DNA of 64,000 nucleotides from Phanerochaete sordida (Eukaryota > Basidiomycota > Agaricomycetes > Polyporales > Phanerochaetaceae), in NCBI GenBank assembly GCA_019973155.2, contig BPQB01000014.1, forward strand, positions 186,001 to 250,000, read 5' to 3'. The position numbers and the translations under genes are program-made. Within the stretch, counting starts at the first letter, position 1; every line of letters starts with the position of its first letter. Positions 1 through 11,438 of this stretch are shown here, piece after piece. Below the pieces are notes generated by a model. The model had not been told where the DNA came from. It saw nothing but the letters and a program-made list of their open reading frames with translations, and did no database searches.

Positions 1-27
1 GGCTTTCCTTGCTCATAATCATCTCAG

Positions 28-1405
28 CTTCGACGTGGATTTCCCTACTGAATGCGATGACGAATACTGGATCGCAGAAAACCCCAAGGATGCTTTCAAG
101 CAGCCTGTGGGAAAGCCATCGACCGTTTCGCATTTCGTCTGGCACCTGAAGCTGTTCAGAATCAACGCGCATACGCTACGTACCATCGTACGTAGGCATT
201 GTTGTGGATTCCATTCTCTTACTCACACACCAACAGTACTCGCTACAAGGCGACAGGATATTGGAAGATCAGGAGCAAGCGCAGCAGATCATTGCAGATC
301 TGGATTCCGAGCTCAACAGCTGGGTCGAAGAACTCCCCCTGCATCGTACGCATGCCTTCGTGAAGGACTTCAGATCCACGCTCATCTTGATCTCAGTTCG
401 ATACGATCCCAACAGGGAGGATCTCCCGTTCGCTGCGCAAGCAGCCGCACTTTACTCCGCCTACCATAGCCAGCGTATCTTCGTCCACCGGCCATTCCTC
501 ACGATGCCGCGCACGGCTATGCCGTTCCCGTCTCTCGCCATCTGCACCAATGCAGCGCGCGCATGTATTCAGGTGCTCGACAGGTATTTCGCGCTGTCCG
601 GACCTGTCCTTCTATACCACTACCACGTCGTAAGTAATCTCCAGCGGTCATCTGCCCGTGCTGTTGATGGCTAATGCCGGGCACACAGGGCACAATCTTC
701 CAAGCAGGAATCATGATGCTGCTTCACGTCTGGCTGAGCATGCGTAACGGAGCAACAGGCGATTCGACCCCGGAGTTCACTCTCGTCAGGACATCGCTCA
801 AGATGCTCAGGGCGCTCGAGAACCAGTACGCTTCTTCCACCTCCGTTGAGGTGCTGCTACTGATATTCCGTAGCTGGGACGTCGCTGGCCGGTACTGGGA
901 TATCCTGTACGACGCGTTGTCTGCCGTCGAGGCGCGGCAGCACAGAATACGCGGTGCGTCGGCGGATACAGGAGCCTACCTCGGTTCTGTCCAAGTACAA
1001 CATCCGGATTCCCGTCGCGGTTCCCTGTACTCTGTGCACTCTGCGCACGCGTCGACCTCGAGCCTCGCCCCGACGTCCTTCGGTTCGTCACCATCCGTCG
1101 GCATGGTCTCCGGCGCCACCGCCCATGGTAACCCGCTCGACTTCGAGGCGCACCCCTGGGATAGTTCGGCGGCCGGTGCAGCGGCGCCACAGCAATATTA
1201 CAGCGTGCGGAACGGCGACCCAGGCTTCGACGCGATATTCGCGGACCTTGTGCCGATGGTGCCGTACGACGGCTCGTTCGGCGGCATCCAGCACGGGCTT
1301 GAGATCACCCAGCAGTTCGACCATGGGGCGAGTGGGAGCGGCGCGCAGCAGTATGGAGGGTTCGTACCAACCTGGGGCTCGGGTTCAGGCCCGACAGGAG
1401 GGTAG
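28..1405 (+). CDS. Zn2Cys6 fungal transcription factor, C-terminal part (5' end outside window)
   Basis: The window opens in an intron; the first exon seen starts after an ATCTCAG acceptor. The spliced product lacks its DNA-binding domain, which must lie to the left. What remains is the second half of a fungal-specific transcription factor (Fungal_trans) domain. Landmarks in order: FPTECDDEYW, FVWHLKLFRINAHTLRTI, YSLQGDRILE, DLDSELNSWVEELP, RYDPNREDLPFAAQAA, FVHRPFLT, ICTNAARACIQVLDRYF and SWDVAGRYWDILYDAL. A Ser/Gly/Ala-rich tail follows, with the motif DPGFDAIFADLVP near base 1217. At least five introns interrupt it, and the stop is TAG at 1403-1405. It aligns block for block with the four other factors to the right and most resembles the one at 2036-5068. 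A nuclear gene regulator is expected; its targets cannot be inferred. Confidence 0.85.
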
Positions 1406-2035
1406 GCATGCAGTACGCTTGCACTCTGCGGACTCGGGTGCGACCTGCACGGTCGTCATCGGATGTCCGTACAGAGATGAGGACGCAAGCGCTGCGTCCT
1501 CGAGATGCAGTCAGCCAGCCTCAGACTCGGCTGGAAAACCTACCAGAGGTCGAGCTGGCGACGCAAAGCCATAGGCTGCCGCGCGCGGTAGTTGTGTAGG
1601 AGGGAGGGGGATGGACGCTTCCTTGTTCAAACCTTCCAAGCGGACTTTGGGGACTTTCAGCAAGAAGCCTGGCCTCGCGGACGTCCAGGCACGGTGTTGA
1701 GAGAGGCTACGGACTGTAAAGATAATTTATTGTACGACAAATATTTTGTGGATTTTGTAAATTTAGCAGAGTGAACGCCGTGGCGCCCTGATCCGGCTCG
1801 GTAAATAGAACGCTTGAAACGTTGCTCGTCCTTGCTGCTTGCATTCATGACCTTCAACTTCTGCTACGTGCCTTGCAGCTTTCGCTCGTCTGCCCTAGAA
1901 AGCTCTCGAAGCCAGGCGACGTAAAGGGCCGGCATGACGATGCTGCGCTGATCGTCGTGCATTCATGCTCGGATCCGGCGAGTGACGACGCTTGGCGGCA
2001 GACTCTATCTGCAAGACTGCAACCACCACAGGGAC
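1406..2035. other. intergenic, no gene seen
   Basis: This holds the 3' flank of the first factor and the promoter of the second. Short open frames on both strands have no recognisable protein pattern. An AT-rich patch near 1717-1765 fits 3' flanking sequence. Confidence 0.5.
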
Positions 2036-5000
2036 ATGGACTCCCACGACGAGGGGAACCGCGAGCAGGGCGGGGAGCAGGGTGGGGAGCAGGCAATGCC
2101 GAAGAGGAGGCGTGCTCGAGCCTGTGATCAGTGCAGACGGAGGAAAGGTGCGTCTCGTCTTCTTATGATTTCTAGGTAACATACAAGTTGAAGCTCTTGA
2201 TACAACAGTCCGATGTAAGCACAGATCCTTGATCCTTACGTTAACGACATCCTACTGAAGCACAAATCAAGGCGATAAACCTGAAGAGGGCGACGAGAGG
2301 TGCTCGACATGTCTAGCATTCGACGACAGCTGCACGTTTAGTCCGACAAAGGTGCGCTTGCTGACGCGTTGTGACTGTGGCCCCATCGCTGACACAGAAC
2401 CAGCGGCGTAATGCGGACGATGAGTGAGTGTGTACGTATGTCACGAGCAAGTCAGGTCCCTCACACGACGCAGGTACATCCAACATCTGGAATCGGAGGT
2501 CGTTCGGCTGCAGTTTCTAGTCCAGCAGGTACGTCCTCGACATCTCATGTATGCCATGCTACATGCGTGACTGTGTGTACAGTTACAGGCCCAGCTCGAG
2601 GAGAAGTCGAGAGGACCATATACTCGCCCCCATACGCCACCTGCGACGGATACATCAGTTAAAGAGGAAGACGACGAAGAGGGCAGCGTTCTGGAAGGCT
2701 TCAGGTTCATGACTTTGAACGACCTGAGACACGTCCACTACATGGGGCGTTCGAGCTATATTGGCATCATCAACACCGCGATCTCCATGAAGCGCGAGGT
2801 AGTTGAGGCCAGTGACAGTCAGGTCCCAGGTGTGCACGTGAACGAAGGTCCAATGATGCTGTCACGCCTGCGCCCACAATTCTGGATGCATCTTTCGGTG
2901 AGCCACGTTCTCTTGTGTCAGGGCACGAACATGCGCTGAATCTAGCCCGCCAGGACCTCATGACACCGGACCCGCCATACACAGATTTCCCAGAACCCGC
3001 GCTGATGCGCGAGTTGCTGAACACATACTTCACCGCGATCCACACGACCTTCCCCTTGCTGCATGGGCCCACGTTCCTGCAGGGCGTGACGACGGGCCTA
3101 CATCTCACCGACGAGGGCTTCGGCGCGGTGCTGCTCCTCGTATGCGCGCTCGGGGCTCGTTTCGCCAACAACCCCGCCAGTCTCCCTTCCGGTGTTACAA
3201 GCTGGCAACTCGAAGGCTGGCGCTGGTTCAACCAGGTCCGCATCACGCGCAAGCTAATCTCCATGACGAAGACGTCGCTGTACGACCTGCAGGTCATTGT
3301 GGTGAGTCTCTACGTTCCTAGGACTGTCCCGACCGTGCTGATCGTGGTGTAGCTCGCGGCGGCATACGTCGCAAGTCTTGGGCTGCCGTACACAAACTAT
3401 GCGCTTGTCGGATTTGGTCTTCGGCTGGCGCAGGATCTTGGAGCGCATAGACGCACGACATACGAAACCCCGCCAACACCCGACGACGAGCTTAAGCGAC
3501 GTGCGTTCTGGTACGATCGCCCTCTCTGACATGTTATTCCAAACGTTGATATTCTTGTAGGTGCCTGATCGCGATGGATAGGGCAATGTGCACAATTCTT
3601 GGCAGACCGTGCAGTATGCGGGACGAGGAGTAGGTATCGGCGCTCTAGTAAACGAGATACTTCGCTCATAACCTTTGTAGCTTCGATTTAGACTTCCCAA
3701 CGGAATGCGATGACGAGTTCTGGGTCACAGAAAATCCAGAAAAGGCGTTCAAACAGCCGCCTGGGAGCTTCTCGACTGTGTCGCATTTCGTCTGGTATCT
3801 TAAATTGATGCGGATAAATGCGCGGGCACTACAAGACATTGTACGTTATCAGTCATGTGGACGTCGTTTTACGATACTGATTCGACGACAGTACTCCTTG
3901 CAAGGTTCCAAAATCTTGCAGAACCCTGAGCGTGCACAGCAGGTCATCGCAGACCTGGATTCTGAGCTGAACAGCTGGGTGGACTCGCTTCCTGAATTTC
4001 GTGGGTTTATACCTGTTACTCGCTTTCCCGCTCGCTCAATCATGCTCTAGTGAGATACGACTCCAGCAGAGAAGACCTTCCTTTCGCGGCCCAAGCTGCG
4101 TCACTTCAAGCTGCTTATCTCAATTTACGCATTTTCGTGCATCGACCATTCATCACCATGACACGTAAAGTGCATGTGCCATTCCCCTCGTTTGCCATCT
4201 GCACGAATGCAGCGCGCTCTTGTATCCAGGTGCTTGACCGGTACTTCACGCTGTTCGGCCCTGTCCTTCTCTACCATTATCATATCGTATGTCATCATTC
4301 ACGCGCATTGATATGACAGCGGCTGACAACAGACACCAGGGCTCTCTCTTCCAATCAGGAATTATTCTGCTGCTACATGTCTGGCAAGGCATGCGGACGG
4401 GAGCGGCAAGCGACATGACCCAAGAGTTTGAACTCATTGGGAGGGCGCTCCGGGCGCTTAAGTCGCTCGAGCTACAGTACGCTACGTTTCTTCTCTGTGC
4501 AGAAACCATCTCTTACCTACTATCCAGCTGGGATATTGCCGGCCGACTCTGGGATATTCTGCACGACCTGCTCACTGCCGTCGAGGTGCGCCGGGGTAAC
4601 ACTGGTCATGGGGCTTCTGCGAACCGAGGAGACATCACAAGCCCCGCTAGTTCGTTCCCGTCGTCCCCTGCACAGGCACAACAACATGCCGTACATATAT
4701 ACACCGCTCAATCCGCGCCTGCGTCGCACTACGGCACTGCTCCAGCTGGCGCCATGGATGATACTCGTGCATCGTTCCTCAGGGAGCCCACGTTCCCACC
4801 CGGCGTCTGGCAAGGCGCGACACCGGAGCTTACTCCAAGCGTTCCGGAATACGACGCGATGCAGACCAGCGATCCGGATCTAGACGCAATATTTGCTGAC
4901 TACCTGCCGTCGGCTCTACCATACAATGGCATGTTTCCCGAGGCTGTAGAGCAGTTCTTCGCACCCGGACAGCATCCCAACGATACTTCGACTGGGCCTG

Positions 5001-5068
5001 GCGCTGCGCAATCGTATGGAGGCTTCGATCCAGGATGGAGTGCATCCTTTGCGAGAGGGCCCTCGTGA
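2036..5068 (+). CDS. Zn2Cys6 transcription factor (complete, second paralogue)
   Basis: The start ATG at 2036 opens MDSHDEGNREQGGEQ, then a basic stretch and the zinc cluster ACDQCRRRK-VRC-DKPEEGDER-C-ST-C-LAFDDS-C (CX2CX6CX9CX2CX6C). The cluster is spread over exon 1 (to 2147), a 6-nt exon (2209-2214) and an exon from 2272. A linker and coiled coil follow (YIQHLESEVVRLQFLVQQLQ). Next comes the block LEGFRFMTLNDLRHVHYMGRSS, conserved in the cluster, then the Fungal_trans domain (DPPYTDFPEPALMREL, FPLLHGPTFLQG, GFGLRLAQDLGAHR, LDFPTECDDEFW, REDLPFAAQAA, CTNAARSCIQVLDRYF). The tail carries SDPDLDAIFADYLP near 4870. Stop TGA 5066-5068. I estimate 750-800 aa and a dimeric nuclear DNA-binding protein with unknown targets. 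tRNA-Leu follows 240 bp downstream. Confidence 0.9.
2209..2214 (+). other. 6-nt micro-exon in zinc-cluster codons
   Basis: TCCGAT lies between an acceptor (CAACAG) and a donor (GTAAGC). Joined to G from exon 1 and GC from exon 3 it gives Val-Arg-Cys, which supplies the third cysteine of the zinc cluster. Without it the CX2CX6C spacing fails. Confidence 0.85.
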
Positions 5069-5308
5069 GCTGATCTCGGTAGACAAGCCTTCTGAACGCC
5101 GATTTCAAAGACTGGAGGCGAGGCAGGCACCCTCCCCTGCCACAGTCAGCAGTACATATAGATGAAAGCTGTAATACCACCACTCAATATACTTGTCTCG
5201 ATAGTGATTTTGGAAGTGAATACCTCTGTCAATCGAATGGTGTGAGTCTTCAGAAATAAACTGCAGACCTTGGCGCCTCGGGGCAGTCTGTGGGAGCCAG
5301 GCCTTCAC

Positions 5309-5388
5309 GGCGAGATGGCCGAGCGGTCTAAGGCGCCAGACTAAGGATCTGGTCCGAAAGGGCGTGGGTTCGAATCCCACTCTCGTCA
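5309..5388 (+). tRNA. tRNA-Leu (anticodon AAG), copy 1
   Basis: An 80-nt cloverleaf. The acceptor GGCGAGA pairs with TCTCGTC (one G-T pair). The D arm is GCCGAGCGGTCTAAGGC. The anticodon stem CCAGA/TCTGG has loop CTAAGGA, giving anticodon AAG. The variable arm is CCGAAAGGG and the T arm GTGGGTTCGAATCCCAC. Internal A and B boxes are present and a T4 Pol III terminator sits at 5394-5397. No intron. Confidence 0.95.
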
Positions 5389-6199
5389 TAATCTTTTGCA
5401 CCTCTAACATTCGGTGCTCGTTTTTCGAGACCGAACCGTTTTGGCAGCAGTTAGTGGCACCTCAACACCTCGGCACAAAAACATGCATCATATGCAAGCA
5501 CGAGACACTCGAGCTGACGCTGGTAAGTCAAAGCCTGTTGCAATATTTGGCCAGATTCCAGAGCTGGCGCCGAGATACTTCTCTTCTCTTCCCATACCGC
5601 TGCACTGCCAAGAGCGGAAATGAGAAGTTACATTGGCGGATAAGGAAATGTCGCAAGCATGGCGGTGGACGACGTGTATTCCCGGAAGCCACGCCCATAG
5701 AAGCTTGTACAGCCTCAAAGCGATTCCCTCGGAGCGACTCTTGGTTGTTTCCACACAGAATGCCCGCCACACCGTCATGGTGAGCTATTCATCTATAATA
5801 CCAATTCGTCACATCTCAATAAGTATAATGTGCCTGTTGGCTGTAGCTCTGCGCTCCCTACGTCCGTAAGGGCTAGGAATACTGACAGATGGCCAGCTGT
5901 CCCGCCACGACCACGATTGTTCTGAGAGTATTAGGTTCAGGTCATATCACGCACCCAGGTGATCCATGGAAGGACATGAGGCTGACCGCCTGTGATACCT
6001 GTTCCGGAGAAGTAGGTGCTTCACTTCCATCCGATGCCATGGCGTCTTCCACTCATACACAACGCACAGGCACGATCTAGCGTCTAGATAGACTTCCGAG
6101 TCGCAGACCATATATGAGGCTGCTCGACAATGCTCCAGCAGACGAACAAGTCGCCACCCCGCGACAAGTTGCCGTACCATTCCCTCGCTCGCTAAGACC
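5389..6199. other. intergenic between tRNA-Leu and the 276-aa gene
   Basis: No protein pattern was recognised on either strand. Overlapping short open frames (for example 5364-5783) have no family signature. Confidence 0.5.
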
Positions 6200-7307
6200 A
6201 TGTTCAGCATTTCAGATTACTTCCGTAGACCGCAGGCGTCCCGTAAGTACGTCGACCTCATCATGGAGGCGTCGTCGAAGTGGGCTAATTGGGATCCACC
6301 CAAGACGATTGAAGTGAGCACTACGAAAGACTCTTGTGGTGTTCCGATGCTCACGATATCGACTAGGCTGGCGACATTGGCATCATCGACAAGGACTCTG
6401 GCCAGTTCGAGAAGATCGGGAGCATATACACGCACCCTGCAACAGCAGAAGCCGCGAAAGCATACCCTGCAGTGTTGAAGCCTGCTGAGGATGTCCTGGT
6501 CATCAACTCAGTCTATGCGAAGAAAGTCGGGGGTGGTGGCGGTGTCAACGCGTAAGTGAATTCTGTTGCACGTTCGCTCAGACTCTTCTGAGCTTCACCT
6601 ATGTCCCTGCGCAGCGGGATTCCAGGAGCTGGAAATGTCAAGTTTGAAACGGAAATCAAGTTCAACAAACGCCGCGGCGCATTCCTGATCATGCATAACC
6701 CGCGCATGACCGTCGTGCCAGACGAATTTTGCAGTAGTGCCACGGCACTGGGTATCCCCTTCTTCCAGGATAGGAAAATCAGCGTTGTTACCGCCGCCTT
6801 CGCTTGCGATGGCTACGCGCTATACCTATCGAGCAAGCGTAAGTTTCTCCTAGTTCTTGGAGCCACAATAGCTGATGTCAGCTACAGAGCAGGAATCTGT
6901 CAAAGTAGCTTTGCAGGCCAACGCCCCCGCTCCCGGTGCTGGAGCGCATGCCGCGGGAAGTTGGGTCATGGACGGTGGTTCTGGCGTTTTCCGACAAGCA
7001 TATCTTGGCAATAAGGCTGGCTACACCCCGCTGTACCTCTTGAAGTCTGTTCAGCCGCGCCCGCCCAGAAGGCGGGAGACACCCGATCCCAACGAAAACG
7101 ACGACGATCGGTAGGCATCTCTCACCCATGCAACATTCTGCACCTCTGATGTATGTATCGATGTAGCTGGAACGAGATGGAGGTTCCTTGGGACTTCCTC
7201 GACTCCGACGGGGAAGAGGAACCGCCAGAAGAGTTCTCGGTACGTCCTCTGTCGACGACGTGGTGGGCGTAAACCACCGCTCATGCGTTTAATAGGATGA
7301 CGAGTGA
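6200..7307 (+). CDS. uncharacterised 276-aa Agaricomycete protein, possibly gasdermin-like
   Basis: Six exons join in frame: 6200-6313, 6367-6551, 6615-6838, 6888-7110, 7167-7239 and 7296-7307. All introns are GT...AG and the stop is TGA 7305-7307. The protein opens MFSISDYFRRPQASRKYVDL, followed by SSKWANWDPP, GDIGIIDKDSGQFEKIGSIY and a Gly-rich turn (KKVGGGGGVNAGIPGAG). The middle alternates hydrophobic and polar residues (KFETEIKFNKRRGAFLIMHN, ISVVTAAFACDGYALYLSS, ESVKVALQANAP), which suggests beta strands. It ends in an acidic tail (DPNENDDDR, DSDGEEEPPEEFSDDE). It has no signal peptide and no classical membrane helix. I recall similar unnamed proteins in Agaricomycetes. The size, strand-rich body and short separable tail resemble fungal gasdermin-type pore-forming proteins, but that is a hypothesis only. 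It sits inside the transcription factor cluster. Confidence 0.75.
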
Positions 7308-7632
7308 TCCCAAGGCTTCAGGGATTGCATCGTTACCCTCCCTGGCGTTCGCTTGCACTAGAGTGTATCAGCAGGGATAATTATTACGGAAACCCACTCC
7401 CTGCACAGACTTCACTTCGGCGATCTGAGTGCTGGTTCTTCGCTCATCTGTAGCCAAGACGAGCTCAAGACCTCTCGTAGTGTCGCTGCCAGAGGAGAAG
7501 GGTGCTTGGAGGGAGGGGAGCTTAATGAAAATTGGAATTTCGGTAATAATTATCCTAGCTGATACAGCCTACTGTCCCAGGATCCAATGACATGTTTGTG
7601 ACTGTCAGTATTACGTAATCTGTGCTCGTTAT
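7308..7632. other. intergenic, no gene seen
   Basis: This is the 3' flank of the 276-aa gene and the 5' flank of the second tRNA-Leu. An AT-rich patch occurs at 7523-7560. No coding pattern. Confidence 0.5.
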
Positions 7633-7712
7633 GGCGAGATGGCCGAGCGGTCTAAGGCGCCAGACTAAGGATCTGGTCCGAAAGGGCGTGGGTTCGAATC
7701 CCACTCTCGTCA
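7633..7712 (+). tRNA. tRNA-Leu (anticodon AAG), copy 2
   Basis: Identical over all 80 nt to the copy at 5309-5388. It is followed by a T5 run at 7717-7721, a Pol III terminator. It lies 485 bp upstream of the next transcription factor gene, in the same orientation. Confidence 0.95.
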
Positions 7713-8197
7713 AACATTTTTAACTTCTCGCGCAAACAGTTACTTTTTCTACCGGCTTTTGTAAATAGCGACGCCGAAGGCTTTCGTGCGCACATTATAT
7801 CTTGTTTCTTCTATTCCCTACAATCATTCAATTGTGTTCAAGGAGGTATGAGGTCTAAAGACTCAAGAGGCCGAAATTGCAAGCGGCACGCGCGAGAGGC
7901 GCTGTGGCGCCCAATTGTAGCCGGGTTCGACTTCTCTCATTCCTATGCGTCGGTACGACAACCCCCAGCTGGGGCACCGTCCTCGCGCGCAGCGCCGCCA
8001 TCTTTTATGTTCTCGAACGGTCTCCACAGGGACGCGTTCTGAGGCCTGAGGCCTGGTCCGCAACTCCCGAGCTCGCATGCCAGGCGTCTTCGACTGTTCT
8101 TGCCCGCAGTCCCGATACTTCGGCGAATGCAAAAAGAACATCTCCGGCGGTTGGGGCACCTTAACCACGTCTCCCACTGTGCCTTCACGTGTTAGAC
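7713..8197. other. promoter region of third transcription factor gene
   Basis: No coding pattern. A T-rich stretch (7718-7760) and pyrimidine runs precede the start at 8198. Confidence 0.4.
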
Positions 8198-11146
8198 ATG
8201 AGCGACAGGGAAGAGCATGACCAGGCACAGGATCCGACGCTGAGACGAAAGCGTCTTCGGGCATGCGACCAGTGCAGGAAGAAGAAAGGTGCGTGACCCG
8301 CGGCCAATGTGTGCAGGGCCTGCTGACATTCTGGGTCTCGTACAGTGCGGTGTGAGTAAAAAGCTTGCGCGAAAAGCCTCGTCGCTGAATCTCTGTCAGG
8401 CGGTGGGCTGCTAGACGAGACGATGGCGTGTATGACTTGCGTATTGGCAGGGGAGAAGTGTACATATCCTTCGTCTAACGAGTCGCGCAAGGTGCGTAAA
8501 ATTATCTATTGCTTTGTGAAGCTATCTTTCAACGCAGCTTTAGAGGCGTTATATAGATGTACAGTGAGCAGCCATGCGACTTTGCAGGAATGGAGGCTGA
8601 AGAGATGCTGAAGGTACATCGAGGAATTGGAAGCCCGCGTCGCCAAGCTGCAGCTCCTCGTTCAGCAGGTACGTCTTCGTCGTTTGTATGGTAGATTGTT
8701 GTACGACCCTTCCATGCAGCTGCAGGCAAAGCTCGACGCGAGAGAGAGCACCTCCGGACCCAGTATTATCGATAGCGAACGCAATATTTCCTCTGTGCTC
8801 CCTCGCCATTCCTCATCTGCCCTGGACCTTTTGTCTCGACATGAGGAGAGTGCGGATGAGGGCTTGCTGGAAGGATTCAAGTCCCTGAGCATCAGCGACA
8901 CCCAGCATGTTCGCTATCTAGGGCGGTCCAGCGACTTCCCGCTGGTCAAAGCAGTTATCCGAATGAAGCACGAACTTGTGAAGAACGGCGACGTTCAGTT
9001 ATCGGGCTTAAACTTTGACGACTCCATGGCGATATCCTACCGCCGTCCGCAGTTCTGGCGTCGATTTTTTGTGCGTACTCTCCGTCCCTTGATGCTGTTC
9101 TTACTGACATCCCGATTACCTAGGACTTCATACCCCCTGATCCTCCATACACCGACTTCCCAGAACCTGTACTCATGCGCGAGCTTCTCGATAATTACTT
9201 CCGCTCCGTCCATATCAACTTCCCACTACTTCACCATCCAACGCTGCTGCAGGGCATTGCCCTTGGGCAGCACCTCGTCGACGAGGCCTTCGGCGCGACA
9301 GTGCTACTTGCCTGCGCCCTCGGGGCGCGCTTCTCGAGCAATCCCGCTATGATGCCGCCCGGCACGACGAACTGGCAGCTCGCGGGCTGGCGGTGGTTCA
9401 CACAAGTCCGTGACGCGCGCAAGCTGGTCTCGCTGAAGGCGACAACGCTGGCCGACCTGCAGGTCATCACGGTGAGGGTACCGCGCCGCACACATCCGAT
9501 GCTTGCTGATGATCTGCGTAGCTTGCTGCGGCGTACATGGGTGCCGTGGCATTCCCAATCACGATTCACGCGATTGTCAGTCACGGTCTTCGCCTTGCGC
9601 AGGACCTCGGTGCCCATCGCCGGACCACGTACAGCGCAACGCCAACGCTCGAAGATGAGCTGCGCAAGCGAGCCTTCTGGTGCGTGAACGTCAAATAACG
9701 GCTATATGCATAGCACTGATGTTTCAAGGTGTCTGATCGCGATGGACCGCGCAATGGGCGCCATTCTGGGAAGGCCCATCAGCATTCAGGATGAGGAGTC
9801 AGTCTTGATGTATCTTTACCAACATTTATTGCTCATTCGTGCTAGGTTTGATTTTGATTATCCTGTTGAATGTGACGACGAGTACTGGTTCGCAGACGGC
9901 TCTCATCTCGAATTCAGGCAGCCACCCGAACAGCCTTCGACAGTATCCCACTTCAACTGGTACCTAAAATTCTCACAGATACGCTCACATGCGATGCGTG
10001 ACCTCGTACGCGCCACGGACGTTTGGATAGTTGTTACGCAACTCACTGAATTTTAGTATTCCCTCCAAGCTGCGCACCACCTCAAGGACTCCGAGCGCGC
10101 GCAGCAAATCGTCGCTCAGCTGGACTCGGAACTGAACGACTGGGACGCGTCATTACCTCCATTTCGTGGGTCACGCTTTCATCCTCACCACCGCCTACAG
10201 GCTCATCCCCGTCAGTGAAATATGACACTCAGCGCGAGGACATGACCTTTGCAGCTCAGGCAGCCTCCTTATGCGCGTCCTATCATGCCCTGCGCATATT
10301 CATCCACCGGCCATTCATCACGGCCGGGACCTGCGCGCCGTTGCCGTTCCCGTCGCGGACGATCTGCACGAGCGCCGCCCGCGCGTCCATCGATATCCTC
10401 GACCGCCAGGTCGCGCTCGCAGGCCCTGCCCAGGTGTACGAGTATCACGTCGTGCGTAGGGCCCTTCTCAAAAGCGTCTGCACCGCGTCGCTGATGACTT
10501 CTAGGCCCACCTCTTCCAGGCTGCTATCATCCTGCTCCTGCACGCCTGGCAAAGTCTGCGAGCGGGCGCGGTCGCCGACGTTGTGCGGGAGCTTGAGCAT
10601 GTTCGCCGCGCCCTGCATGTGTTGAGAGTTTTTGAACAGCAGTGCGTTGAACCCAGTCATCCTACAGACGCCAGTCGCTGACGCACATACAGCTATGACT
10701 GCGCAGGCCGCTTCTGGGATGTTATCAATGATCTGGCACTGACCGTGGAGGCCCGAATGAGCACCGGTGCCCTTGGTATCCCAGGAGAACGTGGCGGAAG
10801 CGACCTTGCGAATACTGCTGGTGCTCTGTATACTGGCCAGCCTGCGTCTGCTGGCAGTATCCCAGCGAACTCTAGCTCTGCGACACCGGGCAGCATGCCT
10901 CAAGCTGGTACGCTTTCCGACCTGTCTGGTCCCTGGCCGCTGTCAGGTCCTGCAGATGCGCTGGTGGACATGACGCCGGAAATGGAGGACCCGGACCTGG
11001 ACGCCATCTTCGCAGACCTTCTGCCATCTCTCGCGTTTGGCGCACCGTTCGTGGACGAGCCGCAGGCCTATCTTTCGTCGGAATCCGCCTTCGAAGGTAT
11101 CCCCCCAGGACCGTATTTCTCCGCCAACGGGTATGGCCCGTCATAG
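8198..11146 (+). CDS. Zn2Cys6 transcription factor (complete, third paralogue)
   Basis: The start ATG at 8198 opens MSDREEHDQAQDPTLRRKR. The zinc cluster ACDQCRKKK-VRC-GGLLDETMA-C-MT-C-VLAGEK-C is CX2CX6CX9CX2CX6C, assembled from exon 1 (8198-8288), a 6-nt exon (8346-8351) and an exon from 8400. A coiled coil follows (YIEELEARVAKLQLLVQQLQ), then LEGFKSLSISDTQHVRYLGR and the Fungal_trans domain (FPEPVLMRELLDNYFRSVHI, HGLRLAQDLGAHRR, FDYPVECDDEYW, REDMTFAAQAASLCASYHAL, ICTSAARASIDILDRQ). The tail has EDPDLDAIFADLLPSLAFG near 10985. Stop TAG 11144-11146. Shared wording (LCASYHALRIFIHRPFIT) makes it closest to the factor at 11439-14413, which faces it tail to tail across 292 bp, so the pair looks like an inverted duplication. 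Confidence 0.9.
8346..8351 (+). other. 6-nt micro-exon in zinc-cluster codons
   Basis: TGCGGT sits between CGTACAG and GTGAGT. With the flanking split codons it gives Val-Arg-Cys, at the same position and phase as the micro-exon at 2209-2214. The flanking introns are 57 and 48 nt. Confidence 0.85.
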
Positions 11147-11438
11147 AGCGGAAGCTCTCTAGGCCTTGCTATGTACAGAGTACAGTACTGGTCCTAGGAC
11201 CGCACAGTATCGTATGATCGGACCCGGTAATGCAAAGCATGGCATGTGCTTGACCTCACAACAAAGGGTCTACTCGGACTGTCATGGTGATAACTTGACG
11301 GACCGGATATTAGCATAGTATGCAGTGTTACAACGACGGGGGATATCAACACAGACATGAGAATAGTGTGGTCATACCGTATGGTCATTACAAGCATTAG
11401 GCTGTACTCCTACCGCAACCGGCTCCTCTACCCTACGG

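Noticed and set aside
5105..5410. Open frame with MTRVGFEPTPFRTRSLVWRL
   Set aside because: It is the antisense translation of the tRNA-Leu at 5309-5388, a well-known annotation artefact. The same applies to 18431-18913.
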